DNA from: Rotaria sordida
Lineage: Eukaryota; Rotifera; Eurotatoria; Philodinida; Philodinidae
Reading direction: 5' to 3'
DNA: 64,000 nucleotides
NCBI GenBank assembly: GCA_905250125.1
Contig: CAJNOL010000742.1
Coordinates: 28,116 to 92,115, forward strand
The first letter of the stretch is position 1. Each line of letters opens with the position of its first letter. Positions 1-12,462 of this stretch are shown here, in pieces. The notes under the pieces were generated by a model. The model ran no database searches and had not been told where the DNA came from. It saw nothing but the letters and a program-made list of their open reading frames with translations. Made by a program: the position numbers and the translations under genes.

Positions 1-444
1 TGGATTTCCAGCTGGCTGAGCTTCGACTTCACTTGGTTTTGCTTCTGGTGATCCTTCTTTGTGCTCACCAGGTTCTACAACTTTCTTTACTAGTGCTCTC
101 CTCAACAGTTCAGGTTTCACTGGCTGAACTTCTCCTTCAGTTGGTTTTGCTTCTGATGATGCTCCTTGATTTGCTGGTGCCTCATTCAAGGATACATGTT
201 CCGCTGGTTTGGCTTCTTCTACACTTGATTGCACTTGTGGTGGTGCATTAAAAGTACGAATGAGCGGTCTCGCTTTCATAACTGGCGGTTGTAGTGCATG
301 TGGAGGTTCCGTTGTTAGAATTTCTGGTTCATCTGGTGAAGGTGCTGGGTTGTCTCTCTGCATCATTGACATTCCTTTAACTGCGTTCTTTCTACATCCG
401 CAGCTTAGAAGAAGTAGAGTTACGATAAAGTATTGTATTTTCAT
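1..444 (-). CDS. Secreted Pro/Glu/Ala-rich repetitive protein (3' end outside window)
   Basis: Minus-strand reading frame of 148 codons opening at the ATG at 444 and still open at base 1, so the gene continues beyond the window. The first ~17 residues (MKIQYFIVTLLLLSCGC) look like a cleavable signal peptide, pointing to secretion. The rest is low-complexity, rich in P, E, A, K, with imperfect repeats built on EAKPxE near residues 93-100 and 133-140. No catalytic domain is visible. The family is not recognised; a secreted or extracellular-matrix-like disordered protein is an inference from composition only. The frame is uninterrupted and repeat units are kept in phase, which supports real coding. 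Confidence 0.6.
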   Translation of the reverse strand, partial: MKIQYFIVTLLLLSCGCRKNAVKGMSMMQRDNPAPSPDEPEILTTEPPHALQPPVMKARPLIRTFNAPPQVQSSVEEAKPAEHVSLNEAPANQGASSEAKPTEGEVQPVKPELLRRALVKKVVEPGEHKEGSPEAKPSEVEAQPAGNP

Positions 445-712
445 GGCGTCGTTTTTCTTGGAAAAAAAAAATGATAGTGCCGATTTGTTACTCGCTTATT
501 TATAGTTTTTTTGATTCCATTCAGCGCCTACAAAATCGCAACTGGTGCCTTTTTCTTTCTCTCTTTGTTTCGTTAGACTGTGAAAGTGCAAAATAAATTA
601 GGATGAGCATATGTGTTTAATGTGACGATTAGTGGGTTATAACCCTTCTCATATATATATATCATGAATCGTTTAATTGTTTGGAAAGAGCGTATAAGAA
701 AAAAAAAAGCAT

Positions 713-2594
713 TTAAAAATGTTCTAATGCTGGCTTTTGTTCATGAGACACAGATGACGTTGATACTGGGATAATTATTTTTCTATCATCATTTTCTTGT
801 CCTTCATGATATCTAATTGATGATGCAAGCGGAATAAAAAATGCACTCTCATCAAGATGTTGTCCAATTTGACGAAATGTTGTTTCAATTTGTTGAGTTT
901 TGACAGTTTCTGTAACAGTTTCTTCTTTTTCTTCTTCACGTGAAACAATATTTTTTTGGTCATTTTGAGAATTAGTTGACACTAAATTATTTAAAGTTGA
1001 TGAAGATGATAAAGATGATACACGAGGTGTAAGATGTTGATGAGACATATTTGTTGATGATAGAATAGCATCATAGGTACCACCACTTTTAGCATTAGTT
1101 TGTTGTAAACGAACAAGGTCTTTGATTTCGAATTCGACTTCATCAACACCAGCTGTTTTATATTCATCTTCATCTTCTAAGGGTGGTAGAGCTAAATATA
1201 AAAGAGAAAAAAAAACATAAATAAAAAAAAAAGTTTATTATAAATAACGTACGTTGTTTTCTTGGTGTAAATACACGAATTGTTTCATAGATTGATTCTG
1301 AATCATGTCCACTCATTTCACTAGTTGTTGAACCATCATCAGATATTACAGATGATTGTCTTCCTAATTTTTTATGTTGAATACGTGGAATTTCAGGAGA
1401 AACTGGTCGATGAGTATAAATAGTTGGTTGTTTTTCATATTTAACATCTTGTTGTAATAATGATGGATTATTGGTAACAATTGCTGAAGAAGCTTTTTTC
1501 GGATTTTGATCATTAAAATTTTCGTCTACATTTACATTTTCCCAATCTATATAGAATAAATATTTTTATGAATAAACATTAGAAAAAAAAAATTTTTACT
1601 TGGATTATCAGTTATTCGTTCAGCTGCCATATTAACTGTTGTTACTGTTAATCCAGGAAGTCTTTGAATATCTTGATCATGTTGTAAACGATTTGATGTT
1701 TCAATTAATGGTTCTTTTGGAATAAAATAATTTTGTTCTTCATTAATATAATAATTCTTTGTAATATTACGTTGAATATTTGTTTCAACATTTTCTTTGA
1801 CATCACCTGACAATGCATCAGAAACAACAGTTATTGGATGACGACTAAATTAATTTATAAAAAAAAAAAATTTCTTTAAACAATAAAGAAAAAGAAAATT
1901 TACCCATTAGCAAGTAAACGAACACCATTTGATTTTTTATTTATATCATGATTTCGAATTTCATCTTCAGAAATAATTTCTGAACTAGATTCAAATGCTT
2001 CATTATTAGCACCAATAACTGCTGCTGTTACATAAGGATTTGTATCACCATAAAAATCATCTTGAACTATACGACGTTCATGAAGATTTCGAAATATACC
2101 TTTATTTCCACCGTATATAGCATAAGGAGGAACTGGTGGTAATGGAGCTGTTGCAAAATGTTGATCTTTTCCAACATATATATTTTTTCGACCTTTAGCA
2201 CTACCTGAACCAAAAAATTGTTCATGTAATGATTTACGCTAAATAGAAAGATAAGCGAAGAAAAGAAAATTTCTGTTGAGATAAAAAAAAAAAAATTAAT
2301 CACATCTGCTGCATATTTTCTATGTCGATACCATCGACAACAGTATCGTAAAAGATATAGAAGTAATAATAACCAACAACAAAGTAATGCTAATAGAGCC
2401 CAAATAGCTAAAGCAGTATTGAGCCACCATGGATAAGGAGAACTAAATAAAAAATTCTATATTTAATTTATCAGTAAAATATTTTTAAATAAAACAAAAA
2501 AACAAAGGAACCAAATAGGAATTACTTACGTTCCTGTACCACTATAAGTTGGCAATGGTAGTAAACCTTGGTCTGGTGTTACAATATTACCCAT
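713..2594 (-). CDS. Single-pass membrane protein with long disordered cytoplasmic tail (518 aa)
   Basis: Six exons on the minus strand join in frame with GT-AG introns: 2530-2594, 2304-2442, 1904-2238, 1600-1844, 1253-1546, 713-1191 (total 519 codons including stop). A short N-terminal segment of about 26 residues precedes one strong transmembrane helix (about residues 27-50, motif LALLCCWLLLLLYLLRYCC), followed by a basic stop-transfer stretch (RWYRHRKY). The remaining ~460 residues are polar, Ser/Thr/Glu-rich and probably disordered, with tyrosine motifs such as ESIYETI. The N-terminus has no cleavable signal, so a type III (N-out) protein is inferred. I do not recognise the family. The next gene upstream has the same plan and nearly the same length. 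Introns are 49-87 bp. Confidence 0.75.
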
Positions 2595-3010
2595 GATTTT
2601 GTATGAAAAAGAATATCTAATCGATGTATATAGTTTGTCATAGCTTTTTTTTTTCTCTTTTATTCATTCTTTTGAATTATTTATACCAACGCAAAATCAA
2701 ATGAATTTTTGATTAGGTAATAGAAAATTAATCTTTATATAATGCACTTTCTTTTATTTCTTTATTCATTTACAATCTAAAGAAATTTCATATTATTTAT
2801 CAATTAATATTTATTCACTATGAAGTAGAATATTTCTTTTTTTTTTTTTTTTTTTGTATAGCTATTTATATTACTCATAGGATAAAATCTGCAAATAATA
2901 TTTTATGAGAAGATAATATTGACTGTTGAATAAAAAAAAAGGAAAAACTTTTAATTATTCCAATTACAAGCGTTCTATATAATTATTTGTTTATTTTTTT
3001 TCTTTTTTAA

Positions 3011-4712
3011 TTAAATATCATATGGTCCTTTCGGATATACATTTGACCTTGAAGAATTAATATGTGAAAATGGTTGATGACGTTGTAATGCATTCCAAAC
3101 ATTTTGTACAGCTTGATTTCTATGTCCATTATATAATAATGGTGTATCTTCTTCAACAAGTCGACATGCTGATACAACTTCACCAATAATACGTCGTTCA
3201 GTTGGATAACTACTTTGAATAGTTGTACTAGGTAATGATACTGATGTTGGATAACGATGTGATTCAAAACAGCATCGTTCATAGGGAAATAGTGAAATAC
3301 CACTTCTAGAAAGTGCAACATTAATATGACGAATATCATCAAGTAAAAATGTTGGAACAGATTTTGAAGTATAATCACTTAAATAAGGACTACTACTACG
3401 TGGATAGAATTCCTGACGAGGTAATGATGATGATGATGATGTTACAACAGGATCATAACCATAATCATGGACAGAAGTATTCGGTTGTGATACGGGTGGT
3501 GGTGCGAATGATGGTGCGGGTGGTGGTGCGAATGATGGTGCGGGTGGTGGTGCGGATGGTGGAATCTCATGTCGTGTAATATGACTTGCAATACCTGTCC
3601 GACGTCGTTCACGTTCTAAACATTCACGTAAACATTGTTCAAATTGTGAAAAAGTATTAGTTCCCAAATAAGATATTGGTCCATCATGTGAATGAACTGT
3701 TTCAAATGTACTTTCTTGTGTTCTTGGTATTCCTGATGGATGTGTATATGTTGATATAGTAGGTTGATTTATGTCGATAGTTGGTTCAGTAATTCGAACA
3801 TTTGTACCATTTGAGCTTATTGGTTTCGATGAAGAAGTTTGTGGTGTCATTTCACTACCAATACGTCGTGCATAACTATTTTGTTGATCTGGATTGACAC
3901 GACGTAAATTTGGTCTTGAAAATGTTTTATCATCAGATCCATCTGATACATTAGTACTACCATGAGTAGGTCTTAATGTTGATTGATAAGGTCCAGTTCT
4001 TGGTGTTGTTGTTGTTGTTACCGTTGGTTGAGTAGTAGATGGAAGCGGTGGTGCTGGTGGTGCTGGTGGTGGTACTGATGAATCTATATATATATATATA
4101 TATTCAAAGAATATGTTTATTATTTATTAATTGAAATATACTTGAAGGACCAGCTGGTCTTGAATAAACATAATCACTTTTAGGTCGATGTGGAAAACGA
4201 AATTTTAATGCAGATATATATGGATCTTCATTACGTGGAGGTGGTCGATAAGTTCTTTCTTGTTCATCGATATCGTCTAATGTTGGATCATACTCATTAT
4301 CTTCTCTTTCATGTTCATCAATAGTTGATGAACGTAGTTGATAAGGACGACCATTTGTTCTTGCTATGGATCCATTACCATATGAATCAACTTGTGATGT
4401 AGTTGGCGAACGTATTGATTGTCGTTCAGTATTTAACATGAGTATAGATCCAACTATGTAAAATGAATTTGATTCAAACACGCGATACTGTTAGAGAAAG
4501 ACCTTGACAATAACAAACGCCTTGCTCTTTTCCTTTTTTTTTTTTTCTTTTTATGTGAAGTTACTACGTATAGTATTTTGTTGTCTTAGAAATCGATAGC
4601 GACGTCCCTGTGTGGTTTTTTTGATGATAGTAACTGTCGTATATACAGCGACTAAGAAAAGAACGACCATGGGATAGGTGAGCAATGAAAGAAAAATTTT
4701 ATTGATACGCAT
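3011..4712 (-). CDS. Membrane-anchored Pro/Ser-rich disordered protein (510 aa)
   Basis: Three exons: 4565-4712, 4142-4453, 3011-4083 (1533 nt, 511 codons with stop). Exon 1 starts at the ATG at 4712 (in-frame stop just upstream) and encodes a hydrophobic segment (LLTYPMVVLFLVAVYTTVTI) followed by basic KKTTQGRRYRFLR, i.e. a signal anchor. The 3' end of exon 1 is less certain: a donor at 4567 would give the same phase. The body is low-complexity, with tandem PPAPSFAP units near residues 255-275 and many S/T/P runs. No enzymatic domain is visible. A shorter reading starting at the ATG at 4439 would lose the membrane anchor. Architecture and size mirror the downstream neighbour, suggesting distant paralogy or shared function (inference). 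Confidence 0.65.
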
Positions 4713-4925
4713 CGAAGCGTTCTATTTCTTTTTCTCTTTCTACTTCAAATGAATATTAATACAAAAAACATCGACCTTCATTTTAATAAAGAAATAGCAC
4801 GTGTATCAATACGATTAGTCATTTATTAATTAATATATTTTTCTTTTTAATACATAATTAAAAAAAAAAAGGTCATGAATCATGTTCTGATATTCTCAAA
4901 AATAAAATAAAATAAAATAGATATT

Positions 4926-7074
4926 TTAATATTTTTTCATTACATTATGTATCCAATCAATATCAACTGAAACTGATGCAAATGCATTATCATGATTAAC
5001 ATTTTGTGAACATTGATCAAGACCAAAACTTGCAACACCAAATAAATGCCATTTCCATATAGTTTGATTATTATTTGATTTAATACCAGCACGTACCATT
5101 AAACCAGTACCTGAATCTCCATTACAAATATTATTTCCACGTTCATTTCTTCCACATATATGTAATTTTTTATCAACCATTAAATGACGACATGAACGTG
5201 GTGATATTCGTATTCTTGCTTTTCGTGGTCGATTAACAGCTGTTGAATTAGGTGATGAATGTCCCCAACCAGCTGTATATGCTAATGTACCATCATTTAA
5301 TTTATCTGTAGATTCAGGTAAACAAGCTATATCAATTGAATTTGATAATGGTATTGGTCTAGCTAATTTAATTAATGCTAAATCATGAATAGGTGCTGGT
5401 GATATTCGACTTATACGAAATTTTGGATTAATTAAATATAAAATTGGTTGTTTTATATATTCATTTTGACTTGTACGTAATCGATCATAATGTCCAAGAA
5501 AAAGATTAATACCATGAGCTGGATAAAGACGATTTGTTTTACTATCAAACATACAATGAGCAGCAGTTATTATCCATTGTGGATGAATAAGTGTACCACC
5601 ACAAAGTGTAACCACATGTGAATAAATATTCGAACGACTTTCTATACGAACCTTTGAAAAGAAAATTTTTCATTGAAATCAAAAAAATAATAAATTTGAA
5701 TACTTACAAGCCATGGATATTCAGCTGGACGTAACGTATTTTTAACACTTGTACTTACTTTTAATTGTAATGTTCGTTTTTTTAATAAATGATCATTTTT
5801 AATTAAACCACATTTATTTAAATCATAAGTTTGTGTTGGTTCATTATCTTCTTCTAGATCAGTATTATTTACTATTGAAATACAATTATTTCCTCCACAT
5901 GGTTCAACAATCATTCGACGTCCTCCAGCAATTGTATAAGAATTAAAACAATTACGACAAGAAGGTGTATACTAAATATTTTTCAATTAAAATATAGAAT
6001 AAAATCAAAAATCAAAATTTTATTACAATTTTTTCTCTTGATATTGATGATGGATATGGAATATGTATAATATCACGAGAATTATCAAAGAATGGTATTC
6101 GAATTGACCATAATGATTGACTAGATATCTATTTAATAAAATATAAAAAGTTATTATTATAATCTCTATAAGATTAATATATATGAAACACGATGTAGCT
6201 GCTTCTTGCTAAGCAGAGAAATATTGTTTTATGGAGTATATTTCTTCACCATTCTTTTCGTTAATCCTCTAGAAAATAGTTCATAATCTATAATAAGACT
6301 TTATTCATATATGGTCTTTGATAGTATATCAACAACGTCAGTGGAAAGAGAAGAGAGATGCAAATTTCTACCTTGAAGTGGATCAGAAAAGCTTAAGACA
6401 CTTCTCACTTAGGTTTTTTTTCTGTGAAAACAAAGAATGTAAGAGGACATATTTTGAATAGTCATATAAAGTTAGAGTCAAGGTCTATACAAATCATCTA
6501 TTCTAGATGTAATTAATTGTAGCATGAAGAAAAAAAACTAATTTGAATTTTTCTCTAGCAGACAATTTTCAAAAATATACCATTAGATGCTAGAGAAATT
6601 TTTTATTATAAATTTTGATTTTCAAGTATTCACTTAGAAAAGAGCATTAAAAATTGAATAACATTGTGTATTTTTGTTTTGTAATAAATTTTTGTAACAG
6701 GATTTCTTTAAACAAAATAGCAGAAAATCATCGTTGAAATTTATGATCAAAAATAAAATGGTTGTATCAGATGATGAACACATTATACAGAAGAATACAA
6801 GATCTCATTTGATTGTCTGTTTATCGATCGTGATATAATCGACGAAATATTAAGTATCTTAAACTTTTGTTTACTATAAAAAAAATTCAAGTAGCACTGA
6901 AAAAATATGTCACTAATCTTCTTTCTTTTTACATAAAACATCAAAGTAAGAAATATCTCAAACTTTTACAGTCTACTTTATATATTTAGATTATGTTTCA
7001 TAAAATCAAATAAATTAATCTAAATATCAACTTACACATTTATTAAATATAATAAATAATATAAAATATTGCAT
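4926..7074 (-). CDS. Secreted chymotrypsin-fold (S1) serine protease, 376 aa
   Basis: Four exons join in phase 0: 7036-7074, 6027-6128, 5708-5971, 4926-5651. Exon 1 encodes only MQYFILFIIFNKC, a signal-peptide core, and is separated by a ~0.9 kb intron with a clean GTAAGT donor. The catalytic domain (about residues 125-376) carries TAAHC (His), HDLALIKL (Asp) and GDSG (Ser), plus paired cysteines. A ~120-residue Cys-containing pro-region precedes it. Odd points: the usual IVGG activation start is not seen before PAEYPWLV; the residue six before the catalytic Ser is Asn, not the Asp of trypsins; and GDSGTG replaces GDSGGP. Extracellular proteolysis is expected, but specificity is unlike trypsin and activation may be unusual. 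Confidence 0.85.
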
Positions 7075-9214
7075 TGTGTCTATTTGTGCGTGTGCGTGTA
7101 TATGTGTGTAAAGTATTCTCTATAAAATAAAAAGATCTATTCTTTTTTTTTTTCTTACATTTTATATTATACGTCTTCTTCATTGATAGAAAAAGAAAAA
7201 TGAGTGCATGCCGTAATTCAATGCTCTCGTTGTTTTTCAATTAATAAAATTGTCTTATCATTTTCTTCTGTCTATTCTTTCCAGACATGTGAAACATCAA
7301 AACAAAAACGTTAGAATTTCAAATGAATAGAGATATATTGAAAGTTCTATTAAAGAAAAAGAAAATCTATTTAATTCAAACCAAAAAATTCTTCATAATT
7401 GAATAAAATATTTTTTTTTGATCCTACTTATTAATATTGAAAATATTAAATTTATTTCTCAAGAGGAAAAAAAAAAGAATTCCAAACGATTGAACAAAAT
7501 GAAAACTTAGGAAATAACTTTTTATTATTTCCGTCTCAAATGACATATAACTAATATCTATTCTGAAAATAATAGTTGATTAATTTCATTCCAATAGATA
7601 CTTTTCGAATTGTCAAACTGTGAAAAATATTTTTAATAAACATTATAATACATTAGAATAGAAACGTATCATAAGACCAATTTATTACGCTTTATTTTTA
7701 TAATGAATGACATTTTTTTGATATTTAAAACGATATAAAAAGCTTATCAGTACAATTCCTTTGGTGCGAATATGTTGAACTCGCATGAGTTCTTCAGTCT
7801 CATGATACTAATATATAATGGTATCAAGTGAAAAATCTCTAGTAGTAGATTACAGATTTTTTTTTTGTAGTAGACTACTATGAGCTCTTGGTTCCTAGAA
7901 ACACAAACCCATAGTGTGCTCGTGTTACAGAATCGAAAATTGAGACTACTATTGACAGTTTTAGACTGATATCAATAAGGAAAAAACTCTACTGATCGCA
8001 ACACTATCATGTGCGATTCTTTTGTGTTGGATAAAAATTATTTTTAAAATAGATTATACGATGAAACAATATCATCAATTCTATCCGACATGGAATTCTT
8101 TGCTGGAAGTCACCAATGATGATAATGAATCAATGCATAAAGCCATTGGAGTCTCTTTCAGTATTTATAAAGACAATGTTTTGCAACAAGGATATTTTGT
8201 TTTTCTACAAAAAAAAAAGATATAGAACATATCAGAAGAAATTTTCCCCACTATTGATATGATATCATGAAAAGAAAAGAACCAAATAGTTGAGCCTGAT
8301 TTGAATGAGAAGTTATTTGCGTTTCGCCGAGGAACGATAATACAAGGCATAATAATTGCATTCATCATCATCCGATAACTTTGTCTGTGAATATATGAAG
8401 AGGAAATTTCTCATACGAGATGTACCTCAGGCTTCACCAATTGCGTGCAACTATACGATCCGAGTATAGACTAAATGTTGACAAGATCACTTTCAATCAA
8501 AGATTTTCGAGACTATTCTCTAGAGAAAAAAAAAGCTGGCATAAGTAACCATTTATGATTTTAGCGGAGATACCGAACTTTTTAAGTTTTTCTTCGTTTA
8601 ATAATCAACCATTAAGAATTCTAGAAAATTTAAAGTCAGATTTCTTCTACAAACACAAGGAGTCAATTGAAAAAACTTTCGCAATCATCGACCTCATGAA
8701 CACTTTTCAATGGAAATTATGTTTTTTTTTGAGTGATTCGGCACAATCTAATTCCAAGAAATAGCAAAATAATTTTTAAAAATATTATTAAATCAAGATC
8801 TTCCACAAGATTTTAAAATCTTGAGTACAGAATGCACATTCTTTTATAATAATCGAATCAGATGAATTTATATCCAAAGATCTTGCTTACAAGATGTTCA
8901 AGACTTTGAATGTGTTGCATCCGTACTCAACAAGATGTAGAAGAATTGAGTTGTTCTATTTTTAATTCGATTCATATCTTCTTTGCAATAAGAATCAAGA
9001 AGTTTAGGTACAGATTTGGATATATCCTTCATTAACATTCAAATTGAAATGTGTCAAGTTTATATTGAAAGATTTATTTTAATACTTTTTATTTCTATAT
9101 ATCAGCATAACAAGCGAAAAAAAAAAAACTTTTGAATTAAAGCATAGGTTTCCTGTTACGAAAAAAGAAATAATAAATGTTTAAAAACTAACATGATTAA
9201 AAAAAAAACAAGAA
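7075..9214. other. Intergenic region with decayed repeats
   Basis: No supportable gene. The stretch is AT-rich with short open frames on both strands that lack splice or domain support. At about 7790-7860 a block resembles sequence inside the long erlectin intron near 36165-36225, so both are probably copies of one old repeat. Between 8780 and 8960 there are several AAGATCTTG-type palindromic words like those clustered at 45.2-45.9 kb. Confidence 0.4.
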
Positions 9215-12200
9215 CTAATTGTCAATTGAAGATTTTAATGTTTTCATTTCTTCTTCATTTATTATTGTTAATTGATTTTTCTTTTCTTTTTTAGATTTAA
9301 TATATAAAATCCAAACTTGAATTAAATGTCCACTCATAATTGCACAAAGAAATAAAATAATTACCCAACCCTAAAATATAAAATATTCATATTGATTTTT
9401 TAATTTTTTTTTGTTTTTTATAAAAATAAATCATTTAAAAATCTTTACACGCCAAATATCTGTTGGATTAGTTGTTAAATACACTAAACCATATGTAGCA
9501 AAACTAATGATACCTGCTGTTGACCACATAATTCCAAGAAGTGATCCAATAAATTGAGGTGGAAAACTTTTTAAAAAATAAAATTATCAATAAACAAAAA
9601 CAAAGAATTTAAAATTTATATTTACACAGTAGCAATTAATGCTTGACTTCCAGCCACAAGTATTGTACGTGAAAAAGTTAAAATAATTAAAGCTATTATA
9701 GCTGCAAATATTGATTGAAACATACAAGTAATACAAAGAGCTACAGAACCAATCCATGTAAGTGTTTGTAATATTGAAATATTAAACATTTTTTGTGTAT
9801 AACCTTAATAAACAGAGAAAAATATTCAAATGAATTATCAAAATATAAATTTAACAAACCACGATAAGCTTTATAATCAACAATAAAACCACATAATGGT
9901 GCAACAATAATTCCAAAAACAGCAATCATATTGTAAATGCGTGTATAACGAGTAGCTATGAAATAATAAAATGATAGAAAAAAAGTTTAATAATAACGTT
10001 TTCTTTTTTTTTTCTAAACTACGTGTATAAAGTCTTTGTACAACATGTTTGACCAGTTTTTGTCCACTTATAAAAGTTACTGAAGAAATCAAAAGTGAAT
10101 CAGAATAGGCTTTCTTCTGTTATACATAATGACTTTCTAGTGTTGTACAGAATTTAATTTTCTATTAAATCATACATTGCGGTAAGTTATAGAAGTCAAA
10201 ACGATCAAATTCCATATGCCCTTTTCGAGCAATTACTCTTTATGTAAGGCGGTATTTAAAAAAAAAACACTTTTTTCGAATATTGATATTTAGAATGTAA
10301 TAGATTTGTAGTAACAGGGGCATAACTAGGAAGAGCGAGTGGGGCGTTACGCTCCCCTCTCTGCTTCTGAAAATTTCGTTTTATAGAAAGAAAGCTCTTT
10401 TTTTTTACAGATTATAACTGTTGAATTGATATGAATGAATACATTACGCTCCCCTACTTTTGAGACTTTGAGCTCTTGGAAGATTACGCTTTCCCTGTTC
10501 TGGGAACATAGGTACATCCTGTGTAGCAATATGTAAAAAAAAAGAGAAACAAATTGGGTATTTTTTTTAGAGCAAGTCTCTCTATCTCTCTCTAAAAAAG
10601 GCTTTCTTAAGGTTTGATTTGAGACGATTTTTACCAAAATACAAAATTGAACTACATGAGAAATTCTGTATAGATGCCATTTTTAGTCGCTGTCAAAGGT
10701 TTGCTCCTAATGAATTAATTTAAAATCAAAAAAAAAAAAAAAAATTTTGAAAATACAGTTAGAAAGAATATAAAATTCTGATTCTAATTGATTAATTTTA
10801 CTTCTCTCCAGTGACTTATAAAACAACAAAAATTGATCAGTCATGTGGTACAAAGACATTTTACACAGATGTTATTATGCTAAGCACCTAGCTCAAATTC
10901 AAACAGTGATTTTAATAGCACGTAGAGTTTTCTATCTAATACGTTCTATACTAGATGAATCAGATACAGTCAGAAAATGGTAGAAAGTTAGACGCAAGAA
11001 TCCGATGATTGGATTTATCCAGTTCCTGCCCGAAATCTGTGGATTCGGGCGTTGAAATTATTCTATTGGCTAATAAAAAAAAACACTATAGAAAAATAAA
11101 TACATATTCACCTAATTGGTTATTATTTCCAGTTAAATGTAGAAGCCATTTATACCAAATAACTGGAAGAAATGATATTGTAAGAAGTAGACAACTAAGA
11201 AAAAGTGTTACAACAATAAATAATGGATTTATTAATTGTTGAATTAAAGTATCATGTGAAGTTATTGTTTTAACTATAATAGAAAATATTATTTATATAA
11301 AAATTAAATTTATTCATTCAAAAAAAAACAAAAAAATTTATAAACCTTCTTTTTTTATTGATTTTGATTTTAAAATTGAATTCATACAAGTAAAACGCCA
11401 ATCAAGAAAAAGCATAGCACTACCAAACATTAATATTGCAAATGATGCCCATATAAACGCCAATGTAGAAAGAGAAATGAAATTTTTTTCAATTAATATC
11501 TATATAGAAAATTTAAAAAAAAAAGAATTATAATAAATATAAACAATATTAGTTTTCTTACTTGAAATATTGCATACCATATTGAACCAGTAAGTTGTGC
11601 ACCTGATATTAATGCTCTAAAAAAAAACAAAATTTAATTTAATATTTTTGATATAAATTCTAATTAATACTTACGTAACAAGACCTCGATTTTGACTAAA
11701 ATTAGCCGATATAGAAAATGATGTAAGTAAAGTACAAATTCCTGTTAAAGATAAAAATATTGTATGGAATAGAAGAAGCCAATCACGATCTAATTTTAAT
11801 ATATAATAATAAATAAATAAATAAATAAATATTTCTTAAAGTATTTATTACTAGGTGTTACAAATCCAAGTGATAACCAACTGATTAGATGAAAAATACT
11901 AATAAAAAAAATCTTTTTTTTTTTTACAATTTAACTTTTAAAAAAATTTTACATGGCAATTAATTTTAAAGATCGAGGTCCAAGATAATCACTAATCATA
12001 CCAACTATAATAGCTGGTAAATTATAAAATGCAATACCCAATGTAAAAGCAAGCTGAAATCAATCAAAAAAAATCTATGAAATTTCTTTTTTTTTATTAT
12101 CAATATATAAACTAACTTGATATTTTTCCATTTGACCCGAACAGTCTTTTTTCAGTATCTTTGTATTATTGAATAGAATTTGTTCAGATGAATTTTTACA

Positions 12201-12462
12201 TTCGGATTCATAAATACCATAACGAGGTAATTCACTAAATAATGATGCAAATCCAAAGATACTAAAAAATCAAATGATTAAATAAATCTTTTCTTAAAAT
12301 AAACAAACCAATAAAATACTAACTTTCCAGCAACGAGATTACATTCAATTAGAATCCAAATCAATCCAAGTGTTTTCAAATAAGATTTATTTTTCATCTA
12401 AATTAATTCAAATGTATTTTTAAATACAACTTGAAAAAAAAAATCTCACATACATTATCCAT
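9215..12462 (-). CDS. SLC43-like major facilitator transporter (about 469 aa)
   Basis: About thirteen small exons on the minus strand keep frame from ATG GAT AAT at 12454-12462 (donor GTATGT) to the TAG at 9215. The product has about 12 hydrophobic segments. Between helices 2 and 3 is GMISDYLGPR, an MFS motif-A-like sequence, and the C-terminal half has RYTRIYNMIAVFG followed by APLCGFIVD, which resembles the SLC43 (LAT3/LAT4/EEG1) group. The first loop contains two Cys and an NSS glycosylation site. Amino-acid or nucleobase uniport across the plasma membrane is inferred from the family only. One intron (9956-11111) is over 1.1 kb against 50-90 bp for the others and holds an inverted-repeat element. 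Length is slightly under the usual 500-570 aa. Confidence 0.7.
10020..10865. mobile_element. Decayed inverted-repeat element in SLC43-like gene intron
   Basis: The first ~70 bases (10020-10090) read on the minus strand align over nearly their full length with 10795-10865, e.g. GTACAAAGACTTTATACACG against GTACAAAGACATTTTACACAG, giving terminal inverted repeats about 70-75% identical. No transposase is visible between them, so this looks like an old non-autonomous DNA element. A GGGGCGTTACGCTCCCC hairpin sits near 10340. Boundaries are approximate and no target duplication was found. Confidence 0.5.

Noticed and set aside
4439-4481. Start of the 3011-4712 gene at 4481 or 4439
   Set aside because: The codon at 4481 is GTG, not ATG, and the ATG at 4439 sits inside an exon whose 5' end is better explained by an acceptor at 4454 joining the upstream membrane-anchor exon in phase.
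8022-8764. Possible decayed gene on the plus strand
   Set aside because: Several short frames follow each other, but they need multiple frameshifts and show no recognisable motif.
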